Notes: generated by a model not told the origin, from the letters alone. 47,887 nt of DNA from Mucilaginibacter sp. (GCA_028287975.1 JAQBOP010000344.1:1-47887), one strand, 5' to 3'; positions 15,915 to 25,025 are shown, counted from the stretch's first letter. Numbers and translations are program-made.

Positions 15915-17720
15915 TTACTCGCTTAGTATACGCAATTCTGTTCGTCTGTTTAACTGGTGCTGCGCTTCTGTACAGAAACGACCCTTTACGCAATTGTTAA
16001 GCAAGCGTGTTTCTCCGTACCCTTTTGGTATTAATCTGTCGGCAGTAATACCACGGGCTACAAGGTAATCTACTGCGGCATGTGCTCTGCGGATAGATAG
16101 TGCCATGTTATAATATGATGGCGCGCGTGAATCTGTATGTGCACCAACTTCAAGGCGTATAGATGGTCGTTGTTTTAAAATTTGCACCAGTTCATCCAGT
16201 TCAACAGCAGCATCAGGCCGGATATTCGATTTATCAAGGTTGTAATAAATATTTTTGATAATAAAACCATCGCCTTTATTTAATGATATTATTCTCGCTA
16301 ATGGTTCTTGCGAAGATCTGTTAGCCAAGGTTGGCTTTCCATTTTTAGACGAAGATGACTGGCCGTTTTTTGCGGTTAACGCATTTTTAGCAGGTTGCGT
16401 AGTTTTAGCTGGCGGTTTATAACCGAAACTATACACATCGTCGCTGCCACTGCCGCCTTCGCGGTTTGACGAAAAATACCCGCTTAAACTATCGCGTGTT
16501 ACAAAATAAAAATCATCGCTGGTGCTGTTTACCGGTGTTTTTAAATTGACAGGTTTACTCCAGGTAGATTTTTCACCTTTTGTTTTATAGATATCAAGTC
16601 CGCCCATACCCGGTAATCCGTTTGACGAAAAATACAAGGTGTTATTATCATTCAAGGTTGGAAAAAACTCATCATCTTTGGTGTTGATAATATTACCGCA
16701 GTTAACCGGCTCGCCCCAATTACCATTGCTTTGCTTGACACAATACCAAATATCCGTCTTACCTTGTCCACCGGGCATATCAGAAGTAAAATAGATAACA
16801 TTACCGTTTTTTGATAATGTAGCATGGCCAACAGAGTACTCGTTTACGTTATTGTACGGGAAGCTTTTGAAGTTTGCCCATTTACCGGCTGCTTTGGTAG
16901 CTATAACCAATTGCAGGCGGCGGGTATATAAAGACTCGGTACCGCCGCTAACTTTAGCATCGACAGCTAATTTTCTTTTAGGCAGGGTAGTGGTAATGGT
17001 GATATAAGCAGTATCGCCGGAATTAGTAAGCACCATTGGACCCACATTATAAACAGCGTCAAAAATGGGGTTCTTTTCTGTCTTTAATTCAAGCAGGCCT
17101 ACGCCATTATCACCGGTTGTATGGTACATTTTAAAGTATCCATTACCGTTACGATTATAAATATCGTTTTTTTGTTTAGCGATTATCCTGTCTGATGTGA
17201 AAACAAAACCTGTTGTGCCTTCGTAGTTCAATCCCCAATCAGAATACTTACTGTTGTACTTTTGCTCATTAATAACCGTAAATGCTGTTGATGGGTTATT
17301 TATCCATTTCTCAGCCGAATCGCAGGTAGCTAATTTAAAAGGCAGCTGATCGCCATTTTCTACCTGGTAATAGGTTTTATATTGTTCACGCGCGTCAGCA
17401 AATTTTTTATTCCGTAATAATACTTCAGCGTAGTAAAAATGATCTATTATCGCTGCTTCAGGATACGCGATAGCTTTTTGATACCATGTTTCGGCATTTT
17501 CATAATCATTCATCAGGCGATAACAATCGGCTATACGCTCAACAACATTATATCTTGGCTGGCTCTTATTAGCCAATTCAAGATAAATATTTAAGCTTTT
17601 AAAATACTCATAGCGTTCAAAAAGGTTATCAGCCAACTTTTGCTTGGTGGGTTGTTCCTGTGCGTTAACCCGTGCAAAAAAGGTAGCTACTAATAAAAAT
17701 ATGACAGCTATTTTCTTCAT
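15915..17720 (-). CDS. TPR/PD40/OmpA outer-membrane-associated protein (T9SS-associated, PorE-like)
   Basis: A 601-residue protein with a signal peptide (MKKIAVIFLLVATFFARVNAQ). TPR-like helices cover about 25-140 (YERIADC, AETWYQKAIAY). A PD40 beta-propeller spans about 150-430, with blades marked by YFTSDMPGGQGKTDIW and LYFSSNGLPGMGGLDIY. A low-complexity linker of about 40 residues rich in Lys, Asn, Ser and Ala precedes an OmpA-like domain from about 485 to the end. The OmpA domain keeps the peptidoglycan-binding residues in VGAHTDSR and the terminal NRRTEL. It may tether the secretion apparatus to peptidoglycan. Compared with PorE of Porphyromonas, there is no carboxypeptidase regulatory-like domain between propeller and OmpA part. 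It follows the PorP/SprF gene by nine bases and is surely co-transcribed with it. Confidence 0.9.
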   Translation of the reverse strand: MKKIAVIFLLVATFFARVNAQEQPTKQKLADNLFERYEYFKSLNIYLELANKSQPRYNVVERIADCYRLMNDYENAETWYQKAIAYPEAAIIDHFYYAEVLLRNKKFADAREQYKTYYQVENGDQLPFKLATCDSAEKWINNPSTAFTVINEQKYNSKYSDWGLNYEGTTGFVFTSDRIIAKQKNDIYNRNGNGYFKMYHTTGDNGVGLLELKTEKNPIFDAVYNVGPMVLTNSGDTAYITITTTLPKRKLAVDAKVSGGTESLYTRRLQLVIATKAAGKWANFKSFPYNNVNEYSVGHATLSKNGNVIYFTSDMPGGQGKTDIWYCVKQSNGNWGEPVNCGNIINTKDDEFFPTLNDNNTLYFSSNGLPGMGGLDIYKTKGEKSTWSKPVNLKTPVNSTSDDFYFVTRDSLSGYFSSNREGGSGSDDVYSFGYKPPAKTTQPAKNALTAKNGQSSSSKNGKPTLANRSSQEPLARIISLNKGDGFIIKNIYYNLDKSNIRPDAAVELDELVQILKQRPSIRLEVGAHTDSRAPSYYNMALSIRRAHAAVDYLVARGITADRLIPKGYGETRLLNNCVKGRFCTEAQHQLNRRTELRILSE

Positions 17721-17729
17721 ACAATCACC

Positions 17730-18701
17730 TTAAAAATAACGAGGGCTTAATATTCTACCCTTCTTTCTTCCAAAACCTAAGCTAAATGAAATTTCATGCG
17801 ATGCTGCCGGATATCCAGCTACTTTACCTCCACCAATATCGTACGAATAACCAAAACGGCATAAAGGCGAAATGTTTATTGCTACAGCAGCGGTAAGCGC
17901 ATCGGTTTTGTTCAAATCGGTCTGCAAGTTAGACTTTTTCCAAATAGTTACAGCCGTGCTATATGAGGCGCCTACCCACAATAAATCGCTTATCAAAAAA
18001 TAGCTGCCTGCATTTAGGTTAGTAGGGCCTTTAAAATCTTCTTTAAATAAAACGGAAGGCTTCCAGTTAACCTGTGGCGATATCGGGATGATAAAGCCCG
18101 AAGTCACATACAAAGACCTTACATTTTTTACGAATATGGAATTCGGATCGGGCCTGTCATCCGGTATCAGGTTAAGGAGTGATCCGCCAACATAAAACAC
18201 CGGCGAATAATAATAGATGCCAAATCTGAAATCAGTCGAGATTTTATTCTGAACACCTGTAGAAAGACTGGGGTCGTTGGCATCAGTAGGGTTAAATAAG
18301 CTTTCGTCAATACTATACTGTACAATTCCCGCTGCTATACCAAAACATAGCCGTTGCGAATCATCGTTATTTAATTTTATCCGGTAAGCATAATTAGCAT
18401 AAACAGACGAGTTGTTTTCAGGCCCAAGCCTGTCATTCATCACCAATAAACCTAAACCAATATTTTTATTTTCTGAATCGGCAATACCATCAACAGATAA
18501 CGTATTGGTTACGGGCGCACCGTTAACCCCCTGCCATTGCAGGCGGCTGCCAAGGTTTATTGTCCAGTTATCTTTATAGCCGGCGTAAGCAGGGTTTACC
18601 GCCAAGCCATTAAAAATGTATTGGCTTAACTGCAGCGTTTGCTGCGCATAAGTTTTGCCAATGCCTAATAGCAGCACGAATAAGATATATATTTTTTTCA
18701 T
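17730..18701 (-). CDS. PorP/SprF family type IX secretion protein
   Basis: A 323-residue outer-membrane beta-barrel protein with a signal peptide (MKKIYILFVLLLGIGKTYAQQ). PorP/SprF marks are QQTLQLSQYIFNGLAVNPAYAGYKD near the N-terminus, RLQWQGVNGAP, and alternating beta-strand segments to a terminal glycine/aromatic strand (ISFSLGFGRKK). In Flavobacterium SprF is needed for export of the SprB adhesin, which carries a type-B sorting domain, and PorP is a partner of PorK/N/E. The adjacent upstream gene encodes a type-B cargo, so this is likely its dedicated partner. The ATG at 18701 is chosen because it starts the signal peptide. An ATG at 18734 would add 11 residues and overlap the upstream gene. 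Confidence 0.93.
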   Translation of the reverse strand: MKKIYILFVLLLGIGKTYAQQTLQLSQYIFNGLAVNPAYAGYKDNWTINLGSRLQWQGVNGAPVTNTLSVDGIADSENKNIGLGLLVMNDRLGPENNSSVYANYAYRIKLNNDDSQRLCFGIAAGIVQYSIDESLFNPTDANDPSLSTGVQNKISTDFRFGIYYYSPVFYVGGSLLNLIPDDRPDPNSIFVKNVRSLYVTSGFIIPISPQVNWKPSVLFKEDFKGPTNLNAGSYFLISDLLWVGASYSTAVTIWKKSNLQTDLNKTDALTAAVAINISPLCRFGYSYDIGGGKVAGYPAASHEISFSLGFGRKKGRILSPRYF

Positions 18702-18712
18702 CTGCCGTATCA

Positions 18713-21250
18713 TCAATGTCTTAAATATATCCAATCCTTAAATATTTTTATTTTACCGGCCGGATCTTTTCTTTCAAACAAATAATAGTAGGTGCCATCT
18801 GCAAGGCCCTTACCGTCCCATTCGTTTTTATAACTATCCGAGTGATAAACTTCATTGCCCCAGCGGTTATAAATTGATAATTTACTACCAGGATAAAAAT
18901 CAAGATCAGGTATAACAAATGTATCGTTCTTACCATCGCCGTTGGGAGTGATGACGTTATTACCACCCAACACAGGTGAAGATACATTGATAAGAACGGT
19001 GTCAGCGCAACCGTTGGCGTTTGTATAAACAAAAGTATATCGACCTATAGTTGTTAAGCCCGACACTGTTGTTTGCGCGCTTGTTGGGTTAGCGATAGTT
19101 GCCTTTGACGGTATAATGCCTACCTGCGACCACGTACCCACGGTATTCGCGCTTAAAGTTGCAACAATATTTTTATCCACAGATTGATTAGGTCCTGCAT
19201 CTGGAATAGGTAAAAAACTGTTACTAACTGTTTTAATGTTGTTACAACCCGTGCCTGTGGGTGCCGAATCGCATTCGCCGGATGGGTCAGTTGGAATTGC
19301 TGAATCAGGATTGGTAGCGTCGGGGTCTGTTATATCAGTGGTACGCAAAATGCTTGCTGCAACATCTAATGTACCCGTTGGTGTACCTGTGACGATGCCC
19401 GATAAAGTAAACGTCCGCACAGCTCCGCTTGGAATATCCATTACCGCTTTATAACTATTAGCCTGTGTTGAATCAGCAGATGTAATAGTAGTTGTACCCG
19501 TGGTAGCTGTGCTCGTTACTTTTACACCGGTTAATTCTTTTGGAAAGGCAAATGCGAATGTCGCGCCGGTAACATTAGTAGGGCCGTTATTTTTTACAAT
19601 TGCTGTATAATTAACAACCTGCCCAACGCAGCCCGTAGTAACATCTGATTTTAAACTTACCACTTCCAGATCGGCTTCCTGAACTAAAAAACTAACCGAG
19701 GTGTTTACAGGTGCGCTGCTTACATAAGCCCAGGTATCAATACCTTTTTGATCACCAAAATCTCCGGGATCATTAACGGTTGTTGTGGTTCCCCATTTAT
19801 GTCCGTTAATAGTGCTATTGATCCCTGTTAAGTTTTTAATAGGAGAAGATGGAGTGCTGATACTATCTACAGTGACCTGGCTGTCATCCCAATAAACCGT
19901 ATAATCAGGCGAATTACTACCGGTTGTACGGGTTAATTTAATTCCATTAACATTACGTTCAACATCAAAAAACGGAAAGTGGACCTCTGCAACATACATT
20001 GTCAGGGTAATATTTGCATTGTAATTAGTGCTGCTCGCCGGTACTTTTTTGCTCAACCCATCTAATCCATCCCACTTAACAGCATTAAGGCCCACAGTTG
20101 ATACGCCTGATAATACACGGTCAATAGGTTCAGAAAATATACCATTTTTATTAACGTCAATAAAAATGGTATATAAACCATTTGCTGTAGCTGTAAAATT
20201 AATTGTGCCACCTAATGGGGCCGTTCCCATTTTTCCAACTGTACCTTCTGTACCGGTAACTGTAAAAGCACTTACTGATGGAATAAAAGGAGGATTTATT
20301 AACCAGGTAGTTCCTCCGCCGGGCGTATTTGCACTTGCAGGCAAATCATTGGCAGGTGTATTAAAAAATATTTTATGGGTTACGTCTGACTGCGTGTCGG
20401 CAATCCTTGGATCCTGGATTGATGGATCATTGATATTGTTAACGCTTTGATAACTCGCAGTACCATCGGCTTTTTTAAAGCCTTTATTATTTACAAAAAA
20501 GCAAAAGCCATCACCCGACTGCCCGTTATTGTCTAAAACATATTGATAACCGTCGCGGGTAAGAATATGGAAGATGCCGTTGAAACCAACGTTAAACGAT
20601 CCTAATATTCCTGAAAATACATTAGTAAATGCACGTCCTCTTAAAAATGCAGAATTAGCCGTGTTTCTTACAGAAATATCAAACGCTGCAATATATGGGC
20701 CCGGTGGTTGTGACCAGGCAGAAGCAGCCGGCAGGGATATTGGAAGTAATTCTCCACTGTCATTAGTACTTGGAGGTAAAAAATCTATCTCCCAAATACC
20801 TTCCTGAGCCGCAGTAACAACACGAGTGTAGGGGGTGTAACCGCCGGTATTAGGCGAGGGTCCTGCTAATTCCTGGCCTCTATTGACAATACGGCCTATT
20901 GTTTTAGATGAACCAGATGTGTAAGTGCTGCCGTCAGGCGCTCTTAGGTTAATAGTACCAGTGCTTACACCCTGTGCGCTTGAACCCAGATAGAGCGTTT
21001 CGCCTGCTTTAACATAAACTTTCATAGCACCCAATGTTGGATATGGAAAGGAAGCTGTGCTATTTGGGCTTGAATGAAGATAAGCCCGGTAGCCGCCATT
21101 TGAATTTAGTTCCTTACTACCTTCGGCAAATAAAAGCCCCGGTAAAAGTAATAGCGTTAAAAAGCAATAGCCAAACAGCCATTTTTTTGAGATCGAATTT
21201 AAATGGAATGGGTTAATTTTATAGTTCGAGGCTAAGTATAGTCGCCGCAT
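18713..21250 (-). CDS. T9SS type-B exported protein with DUF11-type domain
   Basis: An 845-residue secreted protein. A signal segment at about 25-43 (FGYCFLTLLLLPGLLFAEG) is preceded by an extended N-terminus of about 24 residues. The body is a beta-rich extracellular region with an Asp/Asn-rich segment (DVNKNGIFSEPIDR), typical of calcium-binding surface proteins. A DUF11-like repeat follows at about 530-640 (ADLEVVSLKSDVTTGCVGQVV, then YTAIVKNNGPTNVTGATF). The C-terminus NNVITPNGDGKNDTFVIPD...IYNRWGNEVYHSDSYKNEWDGK is the type-B sorting domain. It heads a three-gene minus-strand cassette with PorP/SprF and the OmpA protein, so it is the probable cargo. Its role is unknown; adhesion or motility at the surface is inferred. 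Confidence 0.92.
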   Translation of the reverse strand: MRRLYLASNYKINPFHLNSISKKWLFGYCFLTLLLLPGLLFAEGSKELNSNGGYRAYLHSSPNSTASFPYPTLGAMKVYVKAGETLYLGSSAQGVSTGTINLRAPDGSTYTSGSSKTIGRIVNRGQELAGPSPNTGGYTPYTRVVTAAQEGIWEIDFLPPSTNDSGELLPISLPAASAWSQPPGPYIAAFDISVRNTANSAFLRGRAFTNVFSGILGSFNVGFNGIFHILTRDGYQYVLDNNGQSGDGFCFFVNNKGFKKADGTASYQSVNNINDPSIQDPRIADTQSDVTHKIFFNTPANDLPASANTPGGGTTWLINPPFIPSVSAFTVTGTEGTVGKMGTAPLGGTINFTATANGLYTIFIDVNKNGIFSEPIDRVLSGVSTVGLNAVKWDGLDGLSKKVPASSTNYNANITLTMYVAEVHFPFFDVERNVNGIKLTRTTGSNSPDYTVYWDDSQVTVDSISTPSSPIKNLTGINSTINGHKWGTTTTVNDPGDFGDQKGIDTWAYVSSAPVNTSVSFLVQEADLEVVSLKSDVTTGCVGQVVNYTAIVKNNGPTNVTGATFAFAFPKELTGVKVTSTATTGTTTITSADSTQANSYKAVMDIPSGAVRTFTLSGIVTGTPTGTLDVAASILRTTDITDPDATNPDSAIPTDPSGECDSAPTGTGCNNIKTVSNSFLPIPDAGPNQSVDKNIVATLSANTVGTWSQVGIIPSKATIANPTSAQTTVSGLTTIGRYTFVYTNANGCADTVLINVSSPVLGGNNVITPNGDGKNDTFVIPDLDFYPGSKLSIYNRWGNEVYHSDSYKNEWDGKGLADGTYYYLFERKDPAGKIKIFKDWIYLRH

Positions 21251-21430
21251 TTTTAAGGCTTGTTTATGCCTTAAATATATAGAAATATTACAATACCATA
21301 ATTATTTATTATTAACATAAATTAAATATTGACAATATTGACAGATCGGTAAATAACTTAACTATGAAAATTATTAATATAAATGATACTTTAATCCGCA
21401 ATGATTATTTATATATAGCCCTAATTTAAA

Positions 21431-21457
21431 AAAAGCTGGTTATAACAACCAGCTTTT
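21431..21457 (-). terminator. Intrinsic terminator of the small lipoprotein gene
   Basis: A perfect 11-base stem, AAAAGCTGGTT (21431-21441) and AACCAGCTTTT (21447-21457), has a five-base loop. It starts three bases after the stop codon at 21461 and on the minus strand ends in a T-rich tail. This is the clearest intrinsic terminator in the left half of the window. Confidence 0.9.
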
Positions 21458-21460
21458 CAC

Positions 21461-21751
21461 TTATCTCCAATATCCTCTGCGCCATGCGTAACCACGTGGG
21501 CCGGACACCCATCTGCCCCTTACCCAGGCCCTGCCACCGTGTGGCCTTTCCCAGTGCCCGCCTACATAAGCGTATCTACCGCCGCTCCAAATCCATTCGC
21601 CATCTACCCAAACAGCGTTAGCATAAGGAGATGCCGGTCTTACATAATAAGGTTCGGCCGGGCGTGTAGTTACATAGTATTGGCCCGTACATGAAGTTAA
21701 TAAACTGCCGGTCAATGCCAATAATATTCCGATTTTTGCAATAGTTTTCAT
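21461..21751 (-). CDS. Small lipoprotein with YXWGXW-like aromatic repeats
   Basis: A 96-residue lipoprotein. The signal peptide ends in the lipobox LLTSC (Cys21). The mature part is rich in Tyr, Trp, Gly, Arg and Pro and holds repeats of the kind W-x-x-G-x-W: VWVDGEWIWSGGRYAYVGG, HWERPHGGRAWVRGRW and YAWRRGYWR. This fits the YXWGXW family of small secreted proteins, which are common in Bacteroidota and have no known function. It is strongly basic at the C-terminus. It has its own terminator and no operon partner. Localisation at the outer membrane is inferred from the lipobox. Confidence 0.85.
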   Translation of the reverse strand: MKTIAKIGILLALTGSLLTSCTGQYYVTTRPAEPYYVRPASPYANAVWVDGEWIWSGGRYAYVGGHWERPHGGRAWVRGRWVSGPRGYAWRRGYWR

Positions 21752-21800
21752 TTGTCAATGTTTTATTTTATTGACAAATGTTTTTTAGAAAAGTTTAAAA

Positions 21801-22694
21801 TTATGTTTTACTAAACCTGGCCGATACCACCAATTCCTTGCTACCCTGAGTGTATTTGTAAAACCCGCTGCCTGTTTTAACACCCAGGTCTTTATTTGAT
21901 ACCATATCAATAAGTAACGGGCAAGGTGTATATTTTTCGTTATTAAAACCGGTATATAATACATTTAATATGGCAAGGCAAACATCAAGGCCAATAAAAT
22001 CTGCCAGTTGTAAGGGCCCCATAGGGTGCGCCATACCCAGCTTCATTACAGTATCGATCTCTTCAACACCAGAAACATTTTCATACAGTGTATAAATAGC
22101 TTCATTGATCATTGGCATTAAAATCCGGTTAGCCACAAACCCCGGCGCGTCATTTACTTCGACAGGAATTTTACCCAGCTGGTTTGATAGTTGCATTATC
22201 GTTTTAGTAGTGGCAACCGATGTTTGTTTTCCTTTTATTACCTCAACCAATTTCATTAACGGTACCGGGTTCATAAAATGCATTCCGATTACATTTGCCG
22301 GATTTTTTGTTACTGATGCTATTAATGTTATCGAAATAGACGATGTATTTGACGCCAATATGGTATCATCACTACAGATATTACTAAGTTGCTTAAAAAG
22401 GTTCAGTTTAATTTCCTGATTTTCGGTAGCGGCCTCAACTACCAGGTCGGCCTCTTTTACGGCCTCGTTTAGATCTGTATAAATAATAATCCTGTTTAGC
22501 GTATCAATTTTTAGCTGATCATCTATAGTTCCTTTTTTTACCTGTTTGTCAAGATTCACAGTAATTGTTTGCATGGCGCGTTGTAAGGCCCCGACATTAA
22601 TGTCAATAAGTGCAACATCAAAACCATACTGTGCAAAGGAGTGGGCAATACCATTACCCATAGTTCCCGAACCTATTACTGCAATTTTTTTCAT
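21801..22694 (-). CDS. hbd: 3-hydroxybutyryl-CoA dehydrogenase
   Basis: A 297-residue NAD-dependent enzyme. It has an N-terminal Rossmann motif VIGSGTMGNGIAH (residues 6-18) with Asp31 after the second strand. Catalytic residues are His139 and Glu151 (12 apart, as in the human enzyme), in IGMHFMNPVPLMKLVEVIKG; Ser118 and an Asn in VNDAPGFVANRI complete the set. It interconverts 3-hydroxyacyl-CoA and acetoacetyl-CoA in fatty-acid or butyrate metabolism. The C-terminal domain (HPMGPLQLADFIGLD) is typical. It is the third gene of the bioF-bioD-hbd run, beginning 14 bases after bioD; the link to biotin is probably just genomic proximity. Confidence 0.93.
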   Translation of the reverse strand: MKKIAVIGSGTMGNGIAHSFAQYGFDVALIDINVGALQRAMQTITVNLDKQVKKGTIDDQLKIDTLNRIIIYTDLNEAVKEADLVVEAATENQEIKLNLFKQLSNICSDDTILASNTSSISITLIASVTKNPANVIGMHFMNPVPLMKLVEVIKGKQTSVATTKTIMQLSNQLGKIPVEVNDAPGFVANRILMPMINEAIYTLYENVSGVEEIDTVMKLGMAHPMGPLQLADFIGLDVCLAILNVLYTGFNNEKYTPCPLLIDMVSNKDLGVKTGSGFYKYTQGSKELVVSARFSKT

Positions 22695-22708
22695 AACGGC
22701 ACTTTATA

Positions 22709-23314
22709 TTATAGATTTATCTTTTCCGCTGCTATATTTTCTTGATTAATCTCTTTTATTGTCGGGATGAATATCGTTTTACACTTTGCATAATTTGTAA
22801 TAATATCTTCCGAATATTCATCCCTGTCGCCATTAAATATAATAGCTTTTACAGGTATATTTCTGTTATTAAGCGCCTCAAGGGATAGTAATGTATGGTT
22901 AATGCTCCCCAGGTAATGTTTAACAACCAATATCACATCAGCATTGAACTGTTTTATCAGGTCGATCATTAAAAAGTTATTATTTAAAGGTACCATTAAA
23001 CCACCGGCACCTTCAATGATCAGTTGATTATCAGTAACCGGCATTCTGATTTTTTCAGGATCAATAATAATACCATCAAGCGCTGCCGACTTATGCGGCG
23101 AGTAGGGTTGAGTTAAGCGATATGCCTCGGGATGAAAGACGGTTTTTGAATTAGAAACCAGGCTTTTTACCTTCAATGTATCACTATTATCCAAATCGCC
23201 GGATTGTACGGGTTTCCAGTAATCGGCTTTAAAACTCTCTACCAATATTGCAGATACAATGGTTTTGCCAATGCCTGTGCCAATGCCGGTTATAAATAAT
23301 GGTTTATTATTCAT
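22709..23314 (-). CDS. bioD: Dethiobiotin synthase
   Basis: A 201-residue ATP-dependent carboxylase-type enzyme. It forms the ureido ring of dethiobiotin from 7,8-diaminononanoate (DAPA), bicarbonate and ATP. The N-terminal P-loop is GIGTGIGKT (residues 10-19). EGAGGLMVPLNNNF near 100 is the second ATP-binding motif of BioD. PVQSG follows the lysine-containing KPVQ segment typical of the substrate pocket. The length is slightly below the usual 210-230. The gene overlaps the end of bioF by eight bases and sits immediately before hbd. Confidence 0.92.
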   Translation of the reverse strand: MNNKPLFITGIGTGIGKTIVSAILVESFKADYWKPVQSGDLDNSDTLKVKSLVSNSKTVFHPEAYRLTQPYSPHKSAALDGIIIDPEKIRMPVTDNQLIIEGAGGLMVPLNNNFLMIDLIKQFNADVILVVKHYLGSINHTLLSLEALNNRNIPVKAIIFNGDRDEYSEDIITNYAKCKTIFIPTIKEINQENIAAEKINL

Positions 23315-24437
23315 TTAATAGATGATTAATGTCGTTTGCCAACTGAGTGATCTGGTCGGCCGTGTTAAACGAATGGATACAGATCCTTATCCGCTCGCTG
23401 CCCTGCGGAACTGTGGGGCTCATAATCGCGCGGATATCAAAACCGTTATCTTGTAAGTGTGTGGCTGTTTCAATAGCTTTTTGATTGCTTTTTAACAAGA
23501 TACACTGTATTGAACTATCGCTTTCTATTAATAAATATGGGCTTTCTACCAATATTTTTACTGTTTGTTTAAACAAATCGATATTCTGTCGTAACGCGGC
23601 TATTTGTTCAGCCGAGTTTGATAGAAAAGAACATGCAACTTTTATACATGCCAGTTGGTGAAAAGGAGCGGCGGTAGTATAAATAAATGAGCGTGCAAAA
23701 TTAATGAGGTATTCGCGTAATAAATTACTACCCAATACAATGGCGCCATGACAACCCAATGCCTTACCAAAGGTAACAATACGTGCAAATACCCGATCCT
23801 GCAAACCTGATTGCGGGACAATGCCGGTTTGATAAAGACCAACTGCATGCGCCTCATCAACTATTAAATTTGCGTTATATTTTTCTGCCAACAATAATAT
23901 TTCTGTAAGGGGAGGCGTATCGCCATCCATAGAGTATACGCTCTCTATCACAACATAGATCACTCCTTTTGCATTTTGCAACTTTTCCTCTAAACCGGCC
24001 AGGTCGTTATGTTTAAAGGTATAGCGGTTTGCGTGACTTAAACGTGCCCCGTCAATTACCGACGCGTGGATCAGCTCATCGGTAATTATAGTATCGCCGC
24101 GCCGGGGCAGTGAAGATAACAAACCAACATTGGCATCGTAACCCGAATTAAATAGTAAACCGGCTTCACTACTAAATAAAACAGCCATTTCCTGCTCCAG
24201 TTTTTCAGTATAATTTAGGTTTCCTGATATTAACCTCGACCCAGTAGAACCGTTTAAGTTAAAATGGTTTTTTATTTCTTCATCAATCTTACCTTTAAGA
24301 GTTGTCGAGCGCGCAAATCCAAGGTAGTCGTTCGAGCAGAAATCTATTAGCTTGTTTTCAGGCTTTAACGTCCTGTAACTTCCGGTTTGCTGCCTGTCCG
24401 AAAGCCTGTTTTTTATATAGTTTTCTGCGGATGTCAA
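23307..24437 (-). CDS. bioF: 8-amino-7-oxononanoate synthase
   Basis: A 376-residue PLP enzyme condensing pimeloyl-ACP/CoA with alanine in biotin synthesis. Family marks are FCSNDYLGFA at 33-42, GSTGSRLISGN near 63-73, DEAHAVGLY (Asp194 and His197 contact PLP) and the Schiff-base lysine Lys225 in TFGKALGCHGA. BioA, BioB and BioC genes are not in the window. The ATG at 24437 lies 19 bases beyond the terminator of the upstream Spy-like gene, so little space exists for a separate promoter. Expression may depend on read-through or on a promoter lying in or before the hairpin. Confidence 0.95.
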   Translation of the reverse strand: MTSAENYIKNRLSDRQQTGSYRTLKPENKLIDFCSNDYLGFARSTTLKGKIDEEIKNHFNLNGSTGSRLISGNLNYTEKLEQEMAVLFSSEAGLLFNSGYDANVGLLSSLPRRGDTIITDELIHASVIDGARLSHANRYTFKHNDLAGLEEKLQNAKGVIYVVIESVYSMDGDTPPLTEILLLAEKYNANLIVDEAHAVGLYQTGIVPQSGLQDRVFARIVTFGKALGCHGAIVLGSNLLREYLINFARSFIYTTAAPFHQLACIKVACSFLSNSAEQIAALRQNIDLFKQTVKILVESPYLLIESDSSIQCILLKSNQKAIETATHLQDNGFDIRAIMSPTVPQGSERIRICIHSFNTADQITQLANDINHLLNE

Positions 24438-24456
24438 TTCAAAAAATTTTAGCTAA

Positions 24457-24498
24457 AATAAAGAAAGCCTCCCGATTTATCGGGAAGCTTTCTTTATT
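24457..24498 (-). terminator. Long intrinsic terminator/hairpin between Spy-like gene and bioF
   Basis: Near-perfect inverted repeat. AATAAAGAAAGC (24457-24468) pairs with GCTTTCTTTATT (24487-24498). Inside it, TCCCGAT (24470-24476) pairs with ATCGGGA (24479-24485); there is one C/A mismatch and a very short loop. It lies 15 bases past the stop of the minus-strand gene at 24514, and on that strand the 3' arm reads GCTTTCTTTATTTT, a T-rich tail. It could also act as an attenuator for bioF. Confidence 0.85.
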
Positions 24499-24513
24499 AA
24501 TCTAATATTTTAA

Positions 24514-24876
24514 TTAGTTGCCTTGCATACGTGCTTTCATTGCAGCGGCACGTTCGTCAGCCCATTTTTGGAATTCTTTACCTTGCGCTTCGGTTAGCAC
24601 AGCTTTAATTTTTGCATTTATTGCAGGAGTTAATTTCATGTAACCGGCCATCATAGCACTTCTGTCACCATTTGCGGCAGTCATTAAGCTATCTCTCTTT
24701 TTACCAGCCTCTGTGTAAATGGCTGTAATTTTTGTAGTCTGGTCATCGGTTACACCGGTTACTTTTTCTTTTAGTTGGTCTGTTTGCTCTTTTGGCGTTC
24801 TTCTGCCACCGCCCTGGGCTAAGTTAACTGCGCTAATACCAATTACAAAAGCGCATACTAATACTAATTTTTTCAT
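24514..24876 (-). CDS. Secreted Spy-like small protein (downstream paralogue)
   Basis: A 120-residue secreted protein: signal peptide MKKLVLVCAFVIGISAVNLA, then a mature part of about 100 residues that is helical and charged. It has TPKEQTDQLKEKV at the start and LTEAQGKEFQKWADERAAAM at the end. The pattern of a TPxEQ motif, long helices and a C-terminal AAAMKARMQ resembles Spy/CpxP-type periplasmic chaperone-like proteins; no active-site residues are seen. It is a paralogue of the gene at 25026-25394, sharing the whole signal peptide and overall layout. Its expression is separate: it has its own terminator. Function is inferred by fold only. Confidence 0.8.
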   Translation of the reverse strand: MKKLVLVCAFVIGISAVNLAQGGGRRTPKEQTDQLKEKVTGVTDDQTTKITAIYTEAGKKRDSLMTAANGDRSAMMAGYMKLTPAINAKIKAVLTEAQGKEFQKWADERAAAMKARMQGN

Positions 24877-24985
24877 TTCGGTTTGTTTTAGTTTGGTGTT
24901 TAGTTAAAGATAGGTAGTTATATAACCAATAAACAATGTGTAACCTAATTGTTGCTGTTTACATTTTGATTTAGTCGTAAACCAA

Positions 24986-25009
24986 AAAAGCGACCATAAG
25001 GTCGCTTTT
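24986..25009 (-). terminator. Intrinsic terminator of the upstream Spy-like gene
   Basis: A perfect ten-base stem, AAAAGCGACC (24986-24995) and GGTCGCTTTT (25000-25009), has a four-base loop ATAA. On the minus strand it ends in TTTTTT. It lies 16 bases after the stop at 25026, so the two Spy-like paralogues are separate transcription units or are partly uncoupled. Confidence 0.9.
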
Positions 25010-25025
25010 AAATACGCAATTAATA

